Program-made: the position numbers and the translations under genes
Assembly (NCBI RefSeq): GCF_022921075.1
Contig: NZ_CP095050.1
Span: 4,464,001-4,528,000 of the forward strand
Direction of reading: 5' to 3'
Length of the DNA stretch: 64,000 bases
Origin: Hymenobacter sp. 5317J-9
GTDB taxonomy: Bacteria; Bacteroidota; Bacteroidia; Cytophagales; Hymenobacteraceae
In this document: positions 33,615-42,707 of the stretch, piece after piece
Layout: every line of letters starts with the position of its first letter
How positions within the stretch are numbered: the first letter of the stretch is position 1
Notes under the pieces: generated by a model
Databases searched by the model: none
The model's input: only the letters and a program-made list of their open reading frames with translations
What the model was told of the DNA's origin: nothing

Positions 33615-36600
33615 ATGGAACCAACTACCGCGCCCGCGCCGGACGTCAAGCTAGAAGGCGGCACCTACGAAATCCTGCGCAACCGCCTGCAAAAAAGCGG
33701 CGCCGACTTGAAGGCGCGCCTTGACAAGCTGAACACCGAGCGCAAAACCGTTTTCGGCGCCATCGACACCAAACTGATTGGGACGGGCCGCATCAGCACG
33801 GAGAATAATTGCGTGCCGTGGGACATGGTGCCGGTGGGCCGCCGTTTCCTCTTCGGATTTAACGTCGTTATCGGGCTGAAAACGGAGGTGGAATTATCCG
33901 ATGTTTTCGGGGCCTATTCCTACGCCAATCATGAGTTTCACCCGCTGCCGCTGGACCTGATTTCTAATGCGCAATTCGCGGAGGAATTTCGGAATTTATA
34001 CCGCTACTATAAGAACACGCAGTTCGTCAAATTTGCGGTGCTCGGCAGCCATTTGTTTATGGTGTTTCGGGTGGGCAAAAGCGCAAACGACATCAAGACG
34101 TTTAAGTGGCTGCTGCAGGGCGACACGCTCACGTACATTGACAACCGCAGCGACCACGAATACGTGTTTCCGCCGCAGCACGAATTTGCCTGGAAACGCA
34201 CCACGCGCGACATGCAGCGCTCAGGCAAACACCCACACATCAGCGTCGAGGACAAGGTTTTTGTGGAAACCATCCACGGCGACCTCACCATCAAGGTAGA
34301 AAACAACACGGCCACCGGGCGCGGTATTTACGCCGAACCGGTGCTCGACAAAGACCAGACACTGGATGATTCGGAGATTTATTACGCGGTAGTTGGCAAT
34401 ATTATTCTGCTGAAAATCCGGCCGTATCAGGAGCAGGATTACCGATATTTCATTTATAATTCCAAGCTGCAAACTGCCCAGCGACTGGATGCACTGGCGG
34501 AAGCCTGCGTGCTGCTGCCGGACAACCAGGGCCTGATTTTTCCGCACGGCTTTTACTTGCAAACCGGCGAGGGGAAACTGTTTGAAAAGGGACTGCGCGA
34601 CATGCTTTTCGAGAAGCGAATTATATCGCCCAATGGAGAAGATTTTCTGTATGTTTTTTACAATAAGGACGACGGCGCGTACCTGCTGCTTTCGTACAAC
34701 ATCATCGCGCAGCGGGTCGATAACCCCATCAGCTGCCACGGCTACGCGCTGTTTGAAAATGGTGAGCTGTGTTACTTCCGCAAAGACGATGAGCCCAAGA
34801 AGCACCACGCGGTGCAAATCTGGCAGACGCCCTACGTAGCGCCCGATTTTGAGCTGCCCGTCACTTCCGATTCTTACCTTTACAAGCTGGGCAACAAGGA
34901 AATTGTGCGGGCCATGGCCGAGGCCCAGGAGGTGCTGACGCTGCTGGGCAAAGACGACAGCTACGCCGGCCTCTACCTGGATTTGATTCGCCTCACCGGC
35001 ACGCTGACAGACACCTACCACTGGCTGCGCGAGCCGGCCGCCCAGGCGCTGGCCGAGCCGCTGCGCGACATTCAGCAGGCGGCCAACGCGGCGGTGGAGG
35101 AGTTCGACAAGGTGCTGAGCATCCGCAAGAGCACAGGGGCCGAAACCCAGCGCGTGCTGGCCAAAGCCGACGAGCTAACCGGCCGCATTAAGCGCACCAC
35201 GGCCACGGACGTGAATGAGTACGTGCAGCTGCTGGCCGAATTGCGCACGGTGCGCGGCGAAGTAATTTCCCTCAAGGAGCTGCGCTACGTGGAGCTGCCC
35301 ACCGTGGAAAAAGCCGCCGCCGAGCTGGAGCAAACCAGCAAAGACGTGGCCAGCCAAACCGTAGACTTCCTGCTGAAAGACGACGCGCTGAAGCCTTACA
35401 CCGTGCGCGTGCAGGCCATTGCCGAGGCCATCGAAAAGGTGCAGAAAGTGGCCGAGGCCAACGAGCAGGAAAAGCAGGCCAACGCGGTATCCAGTGAGCT
35501 GGAATTGCTGATTGAAGTGGTAAGCAACCTGCCGATGGAAGACCCCACGCAGACCACGCGCATCATTGACAACATTTCCACCATTTACGCCAGCTTCAAT
35601 CAGATTCGGGCGGCCCTGAAACGGCGGCGGCAGGCGCTAGCCGGCACCGAGGCGCAAGCGGAATTCACGGCCCAAATCAAGCTACTCGACCAGGCCCTGG
35701 TGAACTACCTGGACCTGTGCGACGCGCCCGCCAAGTGCGACGAATACAGCACCAAGCTCATGGTGCAGCTCGAAGAACTGGAAGGCAAATTTCCCGAGTT
35801 CGACCAATTCCTGAGCCAGCTGGCGGGCAAGCGTGAAGAAGTATCGGAGGCGTTTGAGTCGCGCAAGGTGAGCCTGGTGGAAGCCCGCAACCAGCGCGCT
35901 TCGGCCCTGCTACAATCGGCGGAGCGTATCCTGAAAGCGGTGCAAAACCGGCTCGGGCGCTTCGAAACCGTAGCCGACATCAACGGCTATTTCGCCTCGG
36001 ACATGATGGTGGAAAAGGTGCGCCAGACCGTGCAGGACCTGCTCAACCTCGGCGACCCGGTGAAGGCCGACGACATTCAGAGCCGACTCAAAACCGTGAA
36101 GGAGGACGCGGTGCGCCAGCTCAAGGACCGCGCCGAGCTGTTTACCGACGGCGGGCAGGCTCTCAAATTCGGCCCCTACGCCTTCACCGTGAACACCCAG
36201 CCGCTGGAGCTGACGGTGGTGCTGCGCGACGGCGACCTGCACTACCACCTCACCGGCACCAACTTCTTCCAGAAAATCACCGACCCCGCCGTGCTCGCCG
36301 CCCGCGCCGTGTGGGACCAAACGGTGGTGTCGGAAAACGCCGACGTGTACCGCGCCGAGTACCTGGCCTGGCTGGTTCTGCAAGCCGCTCAGCACCCCGC
36401 GCCTGCCCAGGACGGCCGGCCCGCCGTGCTCTCGCTGGCTGAGCTGTCGTACCTCACCGTGGCCGAACTTACTACGCACGTGCAGCAATTCATGGCCCCG
36501 CGCTACGCCGAGGGTTACCTCAAAGGCGTGCACGACCACGACGCGGCGGCGCTGCTCGAAGCCTTGGTGCGCCTCACCCGCACCGCCGATTTGCTGCGTT

Positions 36601-38519
36601 ACTCCACCGAAGCCCGGGCCGCGGCGGCACTATACTGGCACGGCTTCACGGGGCGCAAGAAGAAGGCCGCCTGGCAGCACCAGCTGCAAGGCATCGGCGT
36701 GCTGCTGCAGGTATTTCCAGACTCGCGGGAGTTCGACAATTTGAAAGCCGAATTGCAGCTGGCCATTGAGGAATTTGCGACGGGCACGGGCTTGTTTTCA
36801 GCGGCGCAACTGGCAGAAACGGGCGACTATTTGTTCAGCGAATTAACCCGCGGGGAAACCTTCGTGATTGCAGCGGAAGCGGCCGAACTGTATCAGCTGT
36901 TCCAGCAGTCGCTGAAGGAACGGAATGCAACCGAGCCGTTTGAGGCATCGGTGGCGCTGCTGGCCGACCAGCCGGCGGCGCAGTTCCAGCTGGTGCGGCA
37001 GTGGCTGCAGTCGTTTTTGCAGCAGTTGCCCGCCAGCCACCTGCCCGAATTCCGGGATGAGTGCGCGGTGCTGTTGCTTACTAATTCCTTCGACCCGGCC
37101 CGCATCATCCGCACGCCGTTGCGCGAGACGCTAGCCGATTTGCAAGGCTCGCACGCCCGCATTCTTGAGCGGAATTATCAGTTGAATTTCCCGGAATTCC
37201 GGCGGCGGCTGCACCATTACACCCGCACGGTGGTGCCGCTGTTTGAGAACTTCGCGACGCTGAAAAAAGAGCTGACGGCGCGCTTTGCCGAGGAGCTGCG
37301 GCTGGCAGAATTTCGGCCGCGGGTGCTCTCGTCGTTTGTGCGAAACAAGCTGATTGACGAAGTGTACCTGCCGCTCATCGGCGCCAACCTGGCCAAGCAA
37401 ATCGGTACCGCCGGGGCCGACAAGCGCACCGACCTCATGGGCCTGCTGCTGCTCGTGTCGCCGCCCGGCTACGGCAAAACCACGCTCATGGAGTACGTGG
37501 CCAACCGCCTGGGGCTGATTTTCATGAAAATCAACGGCCCCGCCATCGGCCACGCCGTGACGAGCGTGGACCCCGCCCAAGCGCCCAACTCCGGCGCCCG
37601 CGAGGAGCTGCTGAAGCTGAACTTAGCCTTCGAGATGGGCGACAACGTCATGATTTATCTCGACGACATTCAGCACTGCAACCCGGAGTTTTTGCAGAAA
37701 TTCATCTCGCTCTGCGACGCCCAACGCAAGATTGAGGGCGTGTACCAGGGCCGCGCCCGCACCTACGACTTCCGCGGGCGCAAGGTGGCCGTGGTGATGG
37801 CCGGCAACCCCTACACCGAATCGGGCGAGCAGTTCCGCATCCCCGACATGCTGGCCAACCGCGCCGACATCTACAACCTCGGCGACATCATCGGCGACAC
37901 GGCGGCCACCTTCCTGCTCAGCTACCTCGAAAACGCGCTGGTAGCCAACCCCGTCCTCAGCCGCCTCGCCGCCAAAAGCCAGGCCGACGTGTATCCACTC
38001 ATCAAACTGGCCGAAACCGGCGACAGCGCCGGCCTCACCTTCGAAGCCAACCACTCGCCCGAGGAAATCAACGAGTACGTGGCCGTGCTGCAAAAGCTGC
38101 TCCGCATCCGCGACGTGGTGGCCCGCGTGAACGAAGAGTACATCCGTTCGGCCGCTCAGGCCAATGAGTACCGCACCGAGCCGCCCTTCAAGCTGCAGGG
38201 CTCCTACCGCAACATGGCCAAGCTGGCCGAAAAAGTGCGCCCCGTGATGAACGACGAGGAAGTGCGCGCCCTTCTGGCCACCCACTACGACAACGAGGCC
38301 CAAACCCTCACCAGCGGCACCGAGGCCAACCTGCTCAAGCTCCGCGAGTTGCTGGGCTGGCTGCAAGATGCCGAAACCACTCGATGGCAAGAAATCAAGG
38401 CTACGTTCGTGCGCAACCTGCGCACCAGCAGCGGCGGGCAGCTGCAAAGCGTGCTCACGCAGCTGGAGAATATTTCCAGCGGATTGGGTGGGATTCGGCA
38501 AGTGCTGGAGCGGGAGTAG
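33615..38519 (+). CDS. Giant AAA+ ATPase ('DNA repair ATPase'-like)
   Basis: A 1634-residue soluble protein. The N-terminal 420 residues are beta-rich (e.g. VPVGRRFLFGFNVVIGLKTE, YFIYNSKLQTAQRLDALAEA) and may be a propeller-like domain. Residues 430-880 are helical and coiled-coil rich. Residues 1250-1420 form an AAA+ core: Walker A PPGYGKTT at 1283-1290, Walker B VMIYLDDIQ near 1346, and a sensor-type VVMAGNPYTESGEQF near 1395. The automatic family name mentions DNA repair, but no nuclease or DNA-binding motif is evident. Its place after pspA and flotillin suggests that it remodels membrane-bound filaments or complexes (inference). It is one of the largest ATPases outside ribosome or dynein-type systems in such genomes. 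Confidence 0.85.
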   Translation: MEPTTAPAPDVKLEGGTYEILRNRLQKSGADLKARLDKLNTERKTVFGAIDTKLIGTGRISTENNCVPWDMVPVGRRFLFGFNVVIGLKTEVELSDVFGAYSYANHEFHPLPLDLISNAQFAEEFRNLYRYYKNTQFVKFAVLGSHLFMVFRVGKSANDIKTFKWLLQGDTLTYIDNRSDHEYVFPPQHEFAWKRTTRDMQRSGKHPHISVEDKVFVETIHGDLTIKVENNTATGRGIYAEPVLDKDQTLDDSEIYYAVVGNIILLKIRPYQEQDYRYFIYNSKLQTAQRLDALAEACVLLPDNQGLIFPHGFYLQTGEGKLFEKGLRDMLFEKRIISPNGEDFLYVFYNKDDGAYLLLSYNIIAQRVDNPISCHGYALFENGELCYFRKDDEPKKHHAVQIWQTPYVAPDFELPVTSDSYLYKLGNKEIVRAMAEAQEVLTLLGKDDSYAGLYLDLIRLTGTLTDTYHWLREPAAQALAEPLRDIQQAANAAVEEFDKVLSIRKSTGAETQRVLAKADELTGRIKRTTATDVNEYVQLLAELRTVRGEVISLKELRYVELPTVEKAAAELEQTSKDVASQTVDFLLKDDALKPYTVRVQAIAEAIEKVQKVAEANEQEKQANAVSSELELLIEVVSNLPMEDPTQTTRIIDNISTIYASFNQIRAALKRRRQALAGTEAQAEFTAQIKLLDQALVNYLDLCDAPAKCDEYSTKLMVQLEELEGKFPEFDQFLSQLAGKREEVSEAFESRKVSLVEARNQRASALLQSAERILKAVQNRLGRFETVADINGYFASDMMVEKVRQTVQDLLNLGDPVKADDIQSRLKTVKEDAVRQLKDRAELFTDGGQALKFGPYAFTVNTQPLELTVVLRDGDLHYHLTGTNFFQKITDPAVLAARAVWDQTVVSENADVYRAEYLAWLVLQAAQHPAPAQDGRPAVLSLAELSYLTVAELTTHVQQFMAPRYAEGYLKGVHDHDAAALLEALVRLTRTADLLRYSTEARAAAALYWHGFTGRKKKAAWQHQLQGIGVLLQVFPDSREFDNLKAELQLAIEEFATGTGLFSAAQLAETGDYLFSELTRGETFVIAAEAAELYQLFQQSLKERNATEPFEASVALLADQPAAQFQLVRQWLQSFLQQLPASHLPEFRDECAVLLLTNSFDPARIIRTPLRETLADLQGSHARILERNYQLNFPEFRRRLHHYTRTVVPLFENFATLKKELTARFAEELRLAEFRPRVLSSFVRNKLIDEVYLPLIGANLAKQIGTAGADKRTDLMGLLLLVSPPGYGKTTLMEYVANRLGLIFMKINGPAIGHAVTSVDPAQAPNSGAREELLKLNLAFEMGDNVMIYLDDIQHCNPEFLQKFISLCDAQRKIEGVYQGRARTYDFRGRKVAVVMAGNPYTESGEQFRIPDMLANRADIYNLGDIIGDTAATFLLSYLENALVANPVLSRLAAKSQADVYPLIKLAETGDSAGLTFEANHSPEEINEYVAVLQKLLRIRDVVARVNEEYIRSAAQANEYRTEPPFKLQGSYRNMAKLAEKVRPVMNDEEVRALLATHYDNEAQTLTSGTEANLLKLRELLGWLQDAETTRWQEIKATFVRNLRTSSGGQLQSVLTQLENISSGLGGIRQVLERE

Positions 38520-38526
38520 CACCCGA

Positions 38527-38640
38527 ATGACAAACGCCCCGTCAACCCTCGGTGTGCTGCTTTTTTTCGTTGCTTATGTTTTTTATACGGCGCAGGTGTT
38601 GGGAGTTCGGCGCAGTTTTGCGAGACTAAAGCTGATTTAA
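38527..38640 (+). CDS. Possible 37-residue membrane peptide at the operon end
   Basis: An ATG 7 bases after the ATPase stop opens a frame with one hydrophobic helix (LGVLLFFVAYVFYTAQVLGV) and a basic tail (RRSFARLKLI). The close spacing and membrane-helix-plus-basic-tail design are suggestive, but the peptide is short and AT-rich sequence produces such frames by chance. Confidence 0.3.
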   Translation: MTNAPSTLGVLLFFVAYVFYTAQVLGVRRSFARLKLI

Positions 38641-38683
38641 AGGTAGAGTCGCACTGCATTGCTTTTCTGCCTCATCCAATCCA

Positions 38684-39811
38684 CTAAAAAGAGATGGCAA
38701 TGCTGGTGGTCAGGTTGCCGTAGCTTTGGTTGTCAAGGTTGTCGGGACGCGCAAACAGGCCGTTAATGCCGTTCAAATACCGGCCTTCGACCCGACACAC
38801 TACGTTGCTGGCGGGCGCGTAATCCAGATTGAGCGAGCCCCCGGCCACGCGGAAATCAGCATCGGTGGCCTCTGGCTTTATGCTTTGGATGAGCACGCCG
38901 CGCTCGGCATAGTAGTACTCGCCGCGCAGGGTGCCCGAAAGCTTTTCGGCCAGCCGGTACTTCACGAAGGCCGCGGCGGAATGCCAGGTGTCGTAGCCGG
39001 CAGCGGCGCTCTGCTGCTTGCCTACATCAAACACCAGCGCCAGATTGAGTTGCTCGGCTGGGGCGTAGGTCACAAAAAAGTTGTGAAAGTAACGGCGGGC
39101 CACGGGCGCCCCCTCGGGCTGCTCGTTGCCATAAAACGTGCTGCTGTTGACCAGCACCTTATCCGACGGTTTCCACTGAATCTGGGTACCGAGGGCCTTG
39201 GCCTGGTTGGTTTCGCGGATGTTCTGCCAGCCGTTGAGCACCACGCCGGTCAGGGTCAGCTTCGGGCCGACTTCGTAGGTAAAGCGCACGCCGGATTCAA
39301 AATAGGGCGAGTTTTCGGCCATAATGGAGCGCGTTAGGGTCCAGTTGTCCTTCGAAATGGCCGACTCGAACCCAATGTGCGAGCCGAAAATGCCCGCATC
39401 CAGCCACGCGTTGGCGAAAGGCCGAAAGCCGGCATAGGCCTCGTACACGTGCCGCAGGACCACGTCTTCGTTGGCGTAGTTGGCGCTCACGTAGGTGCCG
39501 GCGTGCAGGCCCAGCGCGCCGCGCACCTTGCCGTCGTCGTACCGCACTCCGAGCAGCGCCTGGTTGATGGCAAATTCGTTCTGGCGGTTGTGTGAGTACA
39601 GGAAGAACTGCCGGTTGTTGCCGTTGGCGTACTTGATGTCGTAGCCATAATAGGCATCCACGAAGCCGTAGGTAGTCAGCGGGCCGGGCGCAGACTCGGC
39701 TGGGGCCACGGCGGGTGGCACGGCCAGCGCAGGGTCGGTAGCGGGAGTGGTTTGGGCCAGGGCCGCAGTGGTTGCAAAGGCCACAAGAATCGGCAACAAA
39801 AGGTTTTTCAT
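38684..39811 (-). CDS. Outer-membrane beta-barrel porin-like protein
   Basis: A 375-residue protein from the ATG at 39811 (MKNLLLPILVAFATTAALAQ, signal peptide). The mature part has regular amphipathic strands separated by short turns (TTYGFVDAYYGYDIKYANGN, ALLGVRYDDGKVRGALGLHA, GGSLNLDYAPASNVVCRVEG) and ends in an aromatic strand, LTTSIAISF. The final Phe fits BAM recognition. Members of this porin-like family (OprP/BBP2-like) occur as outer-membrane channels; the solute is unknown. It runs opposite to the ATPase operon. Confidence 0.85.
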   Translation of the reverse strand: MKNLLLPILVAFATTAALAQTTPATDPALAVPPAVAPAESAPGPLTTYGFVDAYYGYDIKYANGNNRQFFLYSHNRQNEFAINQALLGVRYDDGKVRGALGLHAGTYVSANYANEDVVLRHVYEAYAGFRPFANAWLDAGIFGSHIGFESAISKDNWTLTRSIMAENSPYFESGVRFTYEVGPKLTLTGVVLNGWQNIRETNQAKALGTQIQWKPSDKVLVNSSTFYGNEQPEGAPVARRYFHNFFVTYAPAEQLNLALVFDVGKQQSAAAGYDTWHSAAAFVKYRLAEKLSGTLRGEYYYAERGVLIQSIKPEATDADFRVAGGSLNLDYAPASNVVCRVEGRYLNGINGLFARPDNLDNQSYGNLTTSIAISF

Positions 39812-39845
39812 GAGTTGCGGCCGCCTTTGGGGCAGCCAATAGGGC

Positions 39846-39880
39846 AAAAAAAGGCCGCGCTGCTTCGTGCCGCGCGGCCT
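39846..39880 (-). terminator. Terminator for the cupin gene
   Basis: On the minus strand a 9-bp stem AGGCCGCGC/GCGCGGCCT closes an 11-base loop and is followed by a run of seven T. It lies 80 bases after the cupin stop. Confidence 0.7.
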
Positions 39881-39959
39881 ATTGAATCGGCAAGCTCATG
39901 AATTCATTACAACTGAACCAGCAACAGATATGACGCCCCTCGCTACGCTTGCGGGTACG

Positions 39960-40334
39960 TTAGCCCCGGCGCAGGCCCATGCGCTCTACCGTTTCGCCCT
40001 CGAAATCAAACTCTATCAGAATGGCCGGCTCGTCGCCCACCACCCAGCCGTCGTGGCCGGGCGCGATGGCCACGGCCTGCGGCGCCACAAACTCTTCTAC
40101 GGCCCCGTCGGCGTACTGAATGCTAATCTGGCCACTGGCCAGAAAGCCCACGTGCGCGTGCATGCACAGCGGCGTGCCCACCACGTCCTTCAGGTTATTC
40201 GACCAACGGAAACCCACCGGGTACACAATGCGCTTCACGCGGGCATTGCCGGTGGGCACCACGTCAACTTGCACGCCGCCGACTTCGCGGCGCGTGGCGC
40301 CCTTCATCGGGCCGAGCAGGGAGGAAGTATTCAT
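39960..40334 (-). CDS. Cupin-domain protein
   Basis: A 124-residue protein with cupin-like strands (VKRIVYPVGFRWSNNLKDVV, CMHAHVGFLASGQISIQYAD, AVAIAPGHDGWVVGDEPAIL). The HAH pair in motif 1 and His in APGHDGW could bind a metal. Small stand-alone cupins may be enzymes or ligand sensors; substrate is unknown. It is 22 bases downstream of no close partner on the same strand except the lipoprotein gene read in the same direction from 40962. Confidence 0.8.
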   Translation of the reverse strand: MNTSSLLGPMKGATRREVGGVQVDVVPTGNARVKRIVYPVGFRWSNNLKDVVGTPLCMHAHVGFLASGQISIQYADGAVEEFVAPQAVAIAPGHDGWVVGDEPAILIEFDFEGETVERMGLRRG

Positions 40335-40356
40335 GCCCTAACGTACTACTTATTAT

Positions 40357-40962
40357 TCACTTCGGCGCAGGAGCCACCACCATGGTGTTGGCGGGCAGCG
40401 GCACTTCACGGGAGGTTTCGAAGTCGCCGGGCGCAGCGGCGGTTTCGTCCACCTTGCGCTGCACCACGCGCAAGCGGTGGCCGTCCACGGTCAGCACGGC
40501 CAGGTCTTGGCTGATGCCGGTGGCGGCCGAGTAGCTGCGGAAGCCCATGAGCATGCCGCTGGGAAAATTGGCAGCTTTGGCCTTGGCGGCATCCACTACG
40601 TCGGGCTTGCCCACGAATTTGCCCAGGTCGATGTCGATGGGCTGCCGGCCCTGCAGCACAAGATGGGCGCTGGTGCGCGGGTGGGCGGGGTCGTCGGGGT
40701 CGGGACTGGGCTTGAAGCGGAAGGAGGCTTTCATGGTTTCGGCTTCGGCCAGCTTGGGTGCGGTAGCGGGCGGGGCGGCCACGGCATCGGCGGGCGGCGC
40801 GGCGGCAGCATCGGTGGCCGAGTCGGCCCGGGCAGTGGCGGCGGACGTGGCGGCCGTTTCGGGCGCAGCGGCCACGGGAGCCGACGTGACGGGGGCCGTC
40901 TGGTTGCAGCCGGCGGCCAGCAGCGCCAGGGCTGTGCCCAAAAACAAGGTGGTACGGTTCAT
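40357..40962 (-). CDS. Hypothetical Ala/Pro-rich lipoprotein
   Basis: A 201-residue protein from the ATG at 40962 (MNRTTLFLGTALALLAAGC, lipobox). Residues 22-75 are a low-complexity Ala/Thr/Pro linker. The C-terminal 120 residues (MKASFRFKPSPDPDDPAHPR, HLVLQGRQPIDIDLGKFVGK, DLAVLTVDGHRLRVVQRKVD) form a compact beta-rich domain. No family is recognised. The cupin gene follows with 22 bases between stop and start, so both may share a transcript. Confidence 0.75.
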   Translation of the reverse strand: MNRTTLFLGTALALLAAGCNQTAPVTSAPVAAAPETAATSAATARADSATDAAAAPPADAVAAPPATAPKLAEAETMKASFRFKPSPDPDDPAHPRTSAHLVLQGRQPIDIDLGKFVGKPDVVDAAKAKAANFPSGMLMGFRSYSAATGISQDLAVLTVDGHRLRVVQRKVDETAAAPGDFETSREVPLPANTMVVAPAPK

Positions 40963-41027
40963 GAAAAACAGCTTGCCCCGGCCAACCGGCTGGCTCGGGA
41001 AAGCAAGATTAAGCAAAACGCAGCGCA

Positions 41028-42218
41028 TCAGCGCACTTCCGGCGCGGCCGGCCGGCGCGTGGCCCACAAGCCCAGCAGCGGCCCTGGCGCCAGCAACCAA
41101 AACCAGAAGTCCGCCTCAACTTTATGGAGCACGATGGCAAAGCATTGCAAGCTTACAATCGTCAGGGCGAAGCCCAGGCAGGTGACCCAGGTAAGGGCCG
41201 TGCCCTTGGCTGCTGCCGGAGCGTTCTGGGCCACCAGGGCCGAAAACTGCGGCGAATCGGCCGCGACGGCCATGCCCCAAACTCCCATCACCACACCAAA
41301 AGCCGGCAGCGGCAACTGCAACTGCAGCGGACTCAGCAGGCAGCAGGCCCCCGAAATGGCCAAGGCCGCCCGCGCCGTGCGCCGGCTGCCCCAGCGCCGG
41401 GCCAGATAGCCGCCCGCCACGCAGCCCGGCGCCCCCAGCGCAATGACAGCGAAGGACCACCCCGGCCCCAACTCCCCTACCTCGTGGTGACGCACCTGAT
41501 ACGACCACAGCCACAGCGGCACAAACGCCCAGAACGTGTACAGCTCCCACATGTGGCCGAAGTAGCCCAACGCCGCCGCCCGAAATGGCCGGACGCGAAA
41601 GGCCCGCCAAACGGCCCCGGGCTCCGGCCGGCTGCCGGCGCGGCGAAAAGGCCCGTCGGGCACGCGCCACCACAGCAGCAGGCCGCCCGCCAGTGCCAAC
41701 CCAGAAGTGGCCAGCACCACGCCGCGCCAAGCGCTCTGCGCCGCCAGCAACCGCACCAGGTGCGGGAATGCCGTGCCCAGCACCAGCGCGCCCACCAGGT
41801 AGCCGAGGGCCTTGCCCAAGCCGCCTTCGAAATAATCAGCGGCGATTTTCATGCCCACCGGGTAGATTCCTGCTAGGAAAAACCCCACCGCAAAGCGAAG
41901 CGTCAGCAACGACGCCGCGGTCTGACCGGGCAGCAGAAGGCCGGCGTTGAACAAGCTGCCGGCGATGGCGCACAGCAAGAACAGCCGCGCGGGCGACATC
42001 CGGTCGGCCAGGGCCAGCAGCGCAAAGCCCAGCGTACCGACGATGAACCCAAACTGCACGGCCGACACCACCGTGCTCAGCGCCGTGCCGGCGAGGTGAG
42101 AGTCGTGCAGCAGGCCCGGCAGCACGGCATTGCCGGCAAACCAGAGCGAGGTACAGGCAAACTGCGCGGCCACCACCAGCGGCAGCACCCGGCCAGCCGG
42201 CGGAGGCGTCGTTTTCAA
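41028..42218 (-). CDS. Major facilitator superfamily transporter
   Basis: A 396-residue protein with about 12 hydrophobic helices (e.g. FACTSLWFAGNAVLPGLL, FIVGTLGFALLALADRMSPA). The loop DRMSPARLF after helix 2 resembles the MFS GxxxDRxGRR motif, and ARRWGSRRTAR is its counterpart in the second half. The pattern AQFACTSLWFAGNAVLPGL recalls the CynX/NimT-like subgroup, but the substrate cannot be told. It is transcribed alone. Confidence 0.9.
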   Translation of the reverse strand: MKTTPPPAGRVLPLVVAAQFACTSLWFAGNAVLPGLLHDSHLAGTALSTVVSAVQFGFIVGTLGFALLALADRMSPARLFLLCAIAGSLFNAGLLLPGQTAASLLTLRFAVGFFLAGIYPVGMKIAADYFEGGLGKALGYLVGALVLGTAFPHLVRLLAAQSAWRGVVLATSGLALAGGLLLWWRVPDGPFRRAGSRPEPGAVWRAFRVRPFRAAALGYFGHMWELYTFWAFVPLWLWSYQVRHHEVGELGPGWSFAVIALGAPGCVAGGYLARRWGSRRTARAALAISGACCLLSPLQLQLPLPAFGVVMGVWGMAVAADSPQFSALVAQNAPAAAKGTALTWVTCLGFALTIVSLQCFAIVLHKVEADFWFWLLAPGPLLGLWATRRPAAPEVR

Positions 42219-42289
42219 CTCGGAAATAACTTCTTTGGCACCATGAAGCGCTAAACATACGCATCACGCGCCCAAGCCCGGCCAGCAAC

Positions 42290-42320
42290 AAAAAGCCCCG
42301 CCGGACTGGGCGGGGCTTCT
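42290..42320 (-). terminator. Terminator of the small exported-protein gene
   Basis: On the minus strand GAAGCCCCGCC pairs with GGCGGGGCTTTTTG around CAGTCC and is followed by T5. It stands 17 bases after the stop at 42337-42339. Confidence 0.75.
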
Positions 42321-42336
42321 AGCACATGAAACGAGC

Positions 42337-42620
42337 TTACCAGCGGCGGCCGAAGCCGCGGCCACGGTAATAATAGGGCCGCGGGGCTACGTATATCGGT
42401 CGCGGGGCCACGTACACTGGGCGCGGCGCGTAATACACGGGGGCGGCGGCACGGCATACACCACAGGCGGGCGGGGCGGGTAGTAGCGAGGACCGTAGTA
42501 GGCCCGGGGCGGTGGATAATATCCACCGCCAATGGTGACGGAAACCTGAGCGCTGGCCGCGTGGCTGCTCAGCAGCAGCAGGAACAGGCCGAGAGCGAGA
42601 AACAAGGATTTGGGTCGCAT
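42337..42620 (-). CDS. Small Tyr/Pro-rich exported protein, frameshifted
   Basis: The ATG at 42620 (MRPKSLFLALGLFLLLLSSH) opens a signal peptide and a YYPPPRAYYGPRYYPPRPPV repeat region. The written frame then turns into unlikely Cys/Arg/Thr sequence and ends at 42387. One base added to the G5 run at 42439-42443 restores VYYAPRPVYVAPRPIYVAPR, then PYYYRGRGFGRRW and a stop at 42337. Both parts share the Tyr-Pro style, so the restored 94-residue protein is convincing. Similar short Tyr/Pro proteins occur as exported proteins of unknown role in Bacteroidota. Confidence 0.75.
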
Positions 42621-42707
42621 AAGGCATTGCGCCGGGGCGCATGGTTAGAGTTGAAACTCAATTTACGCACCTTCGACCACAATACCTGCGCCGGGTTTAA
42701 CGGCACC

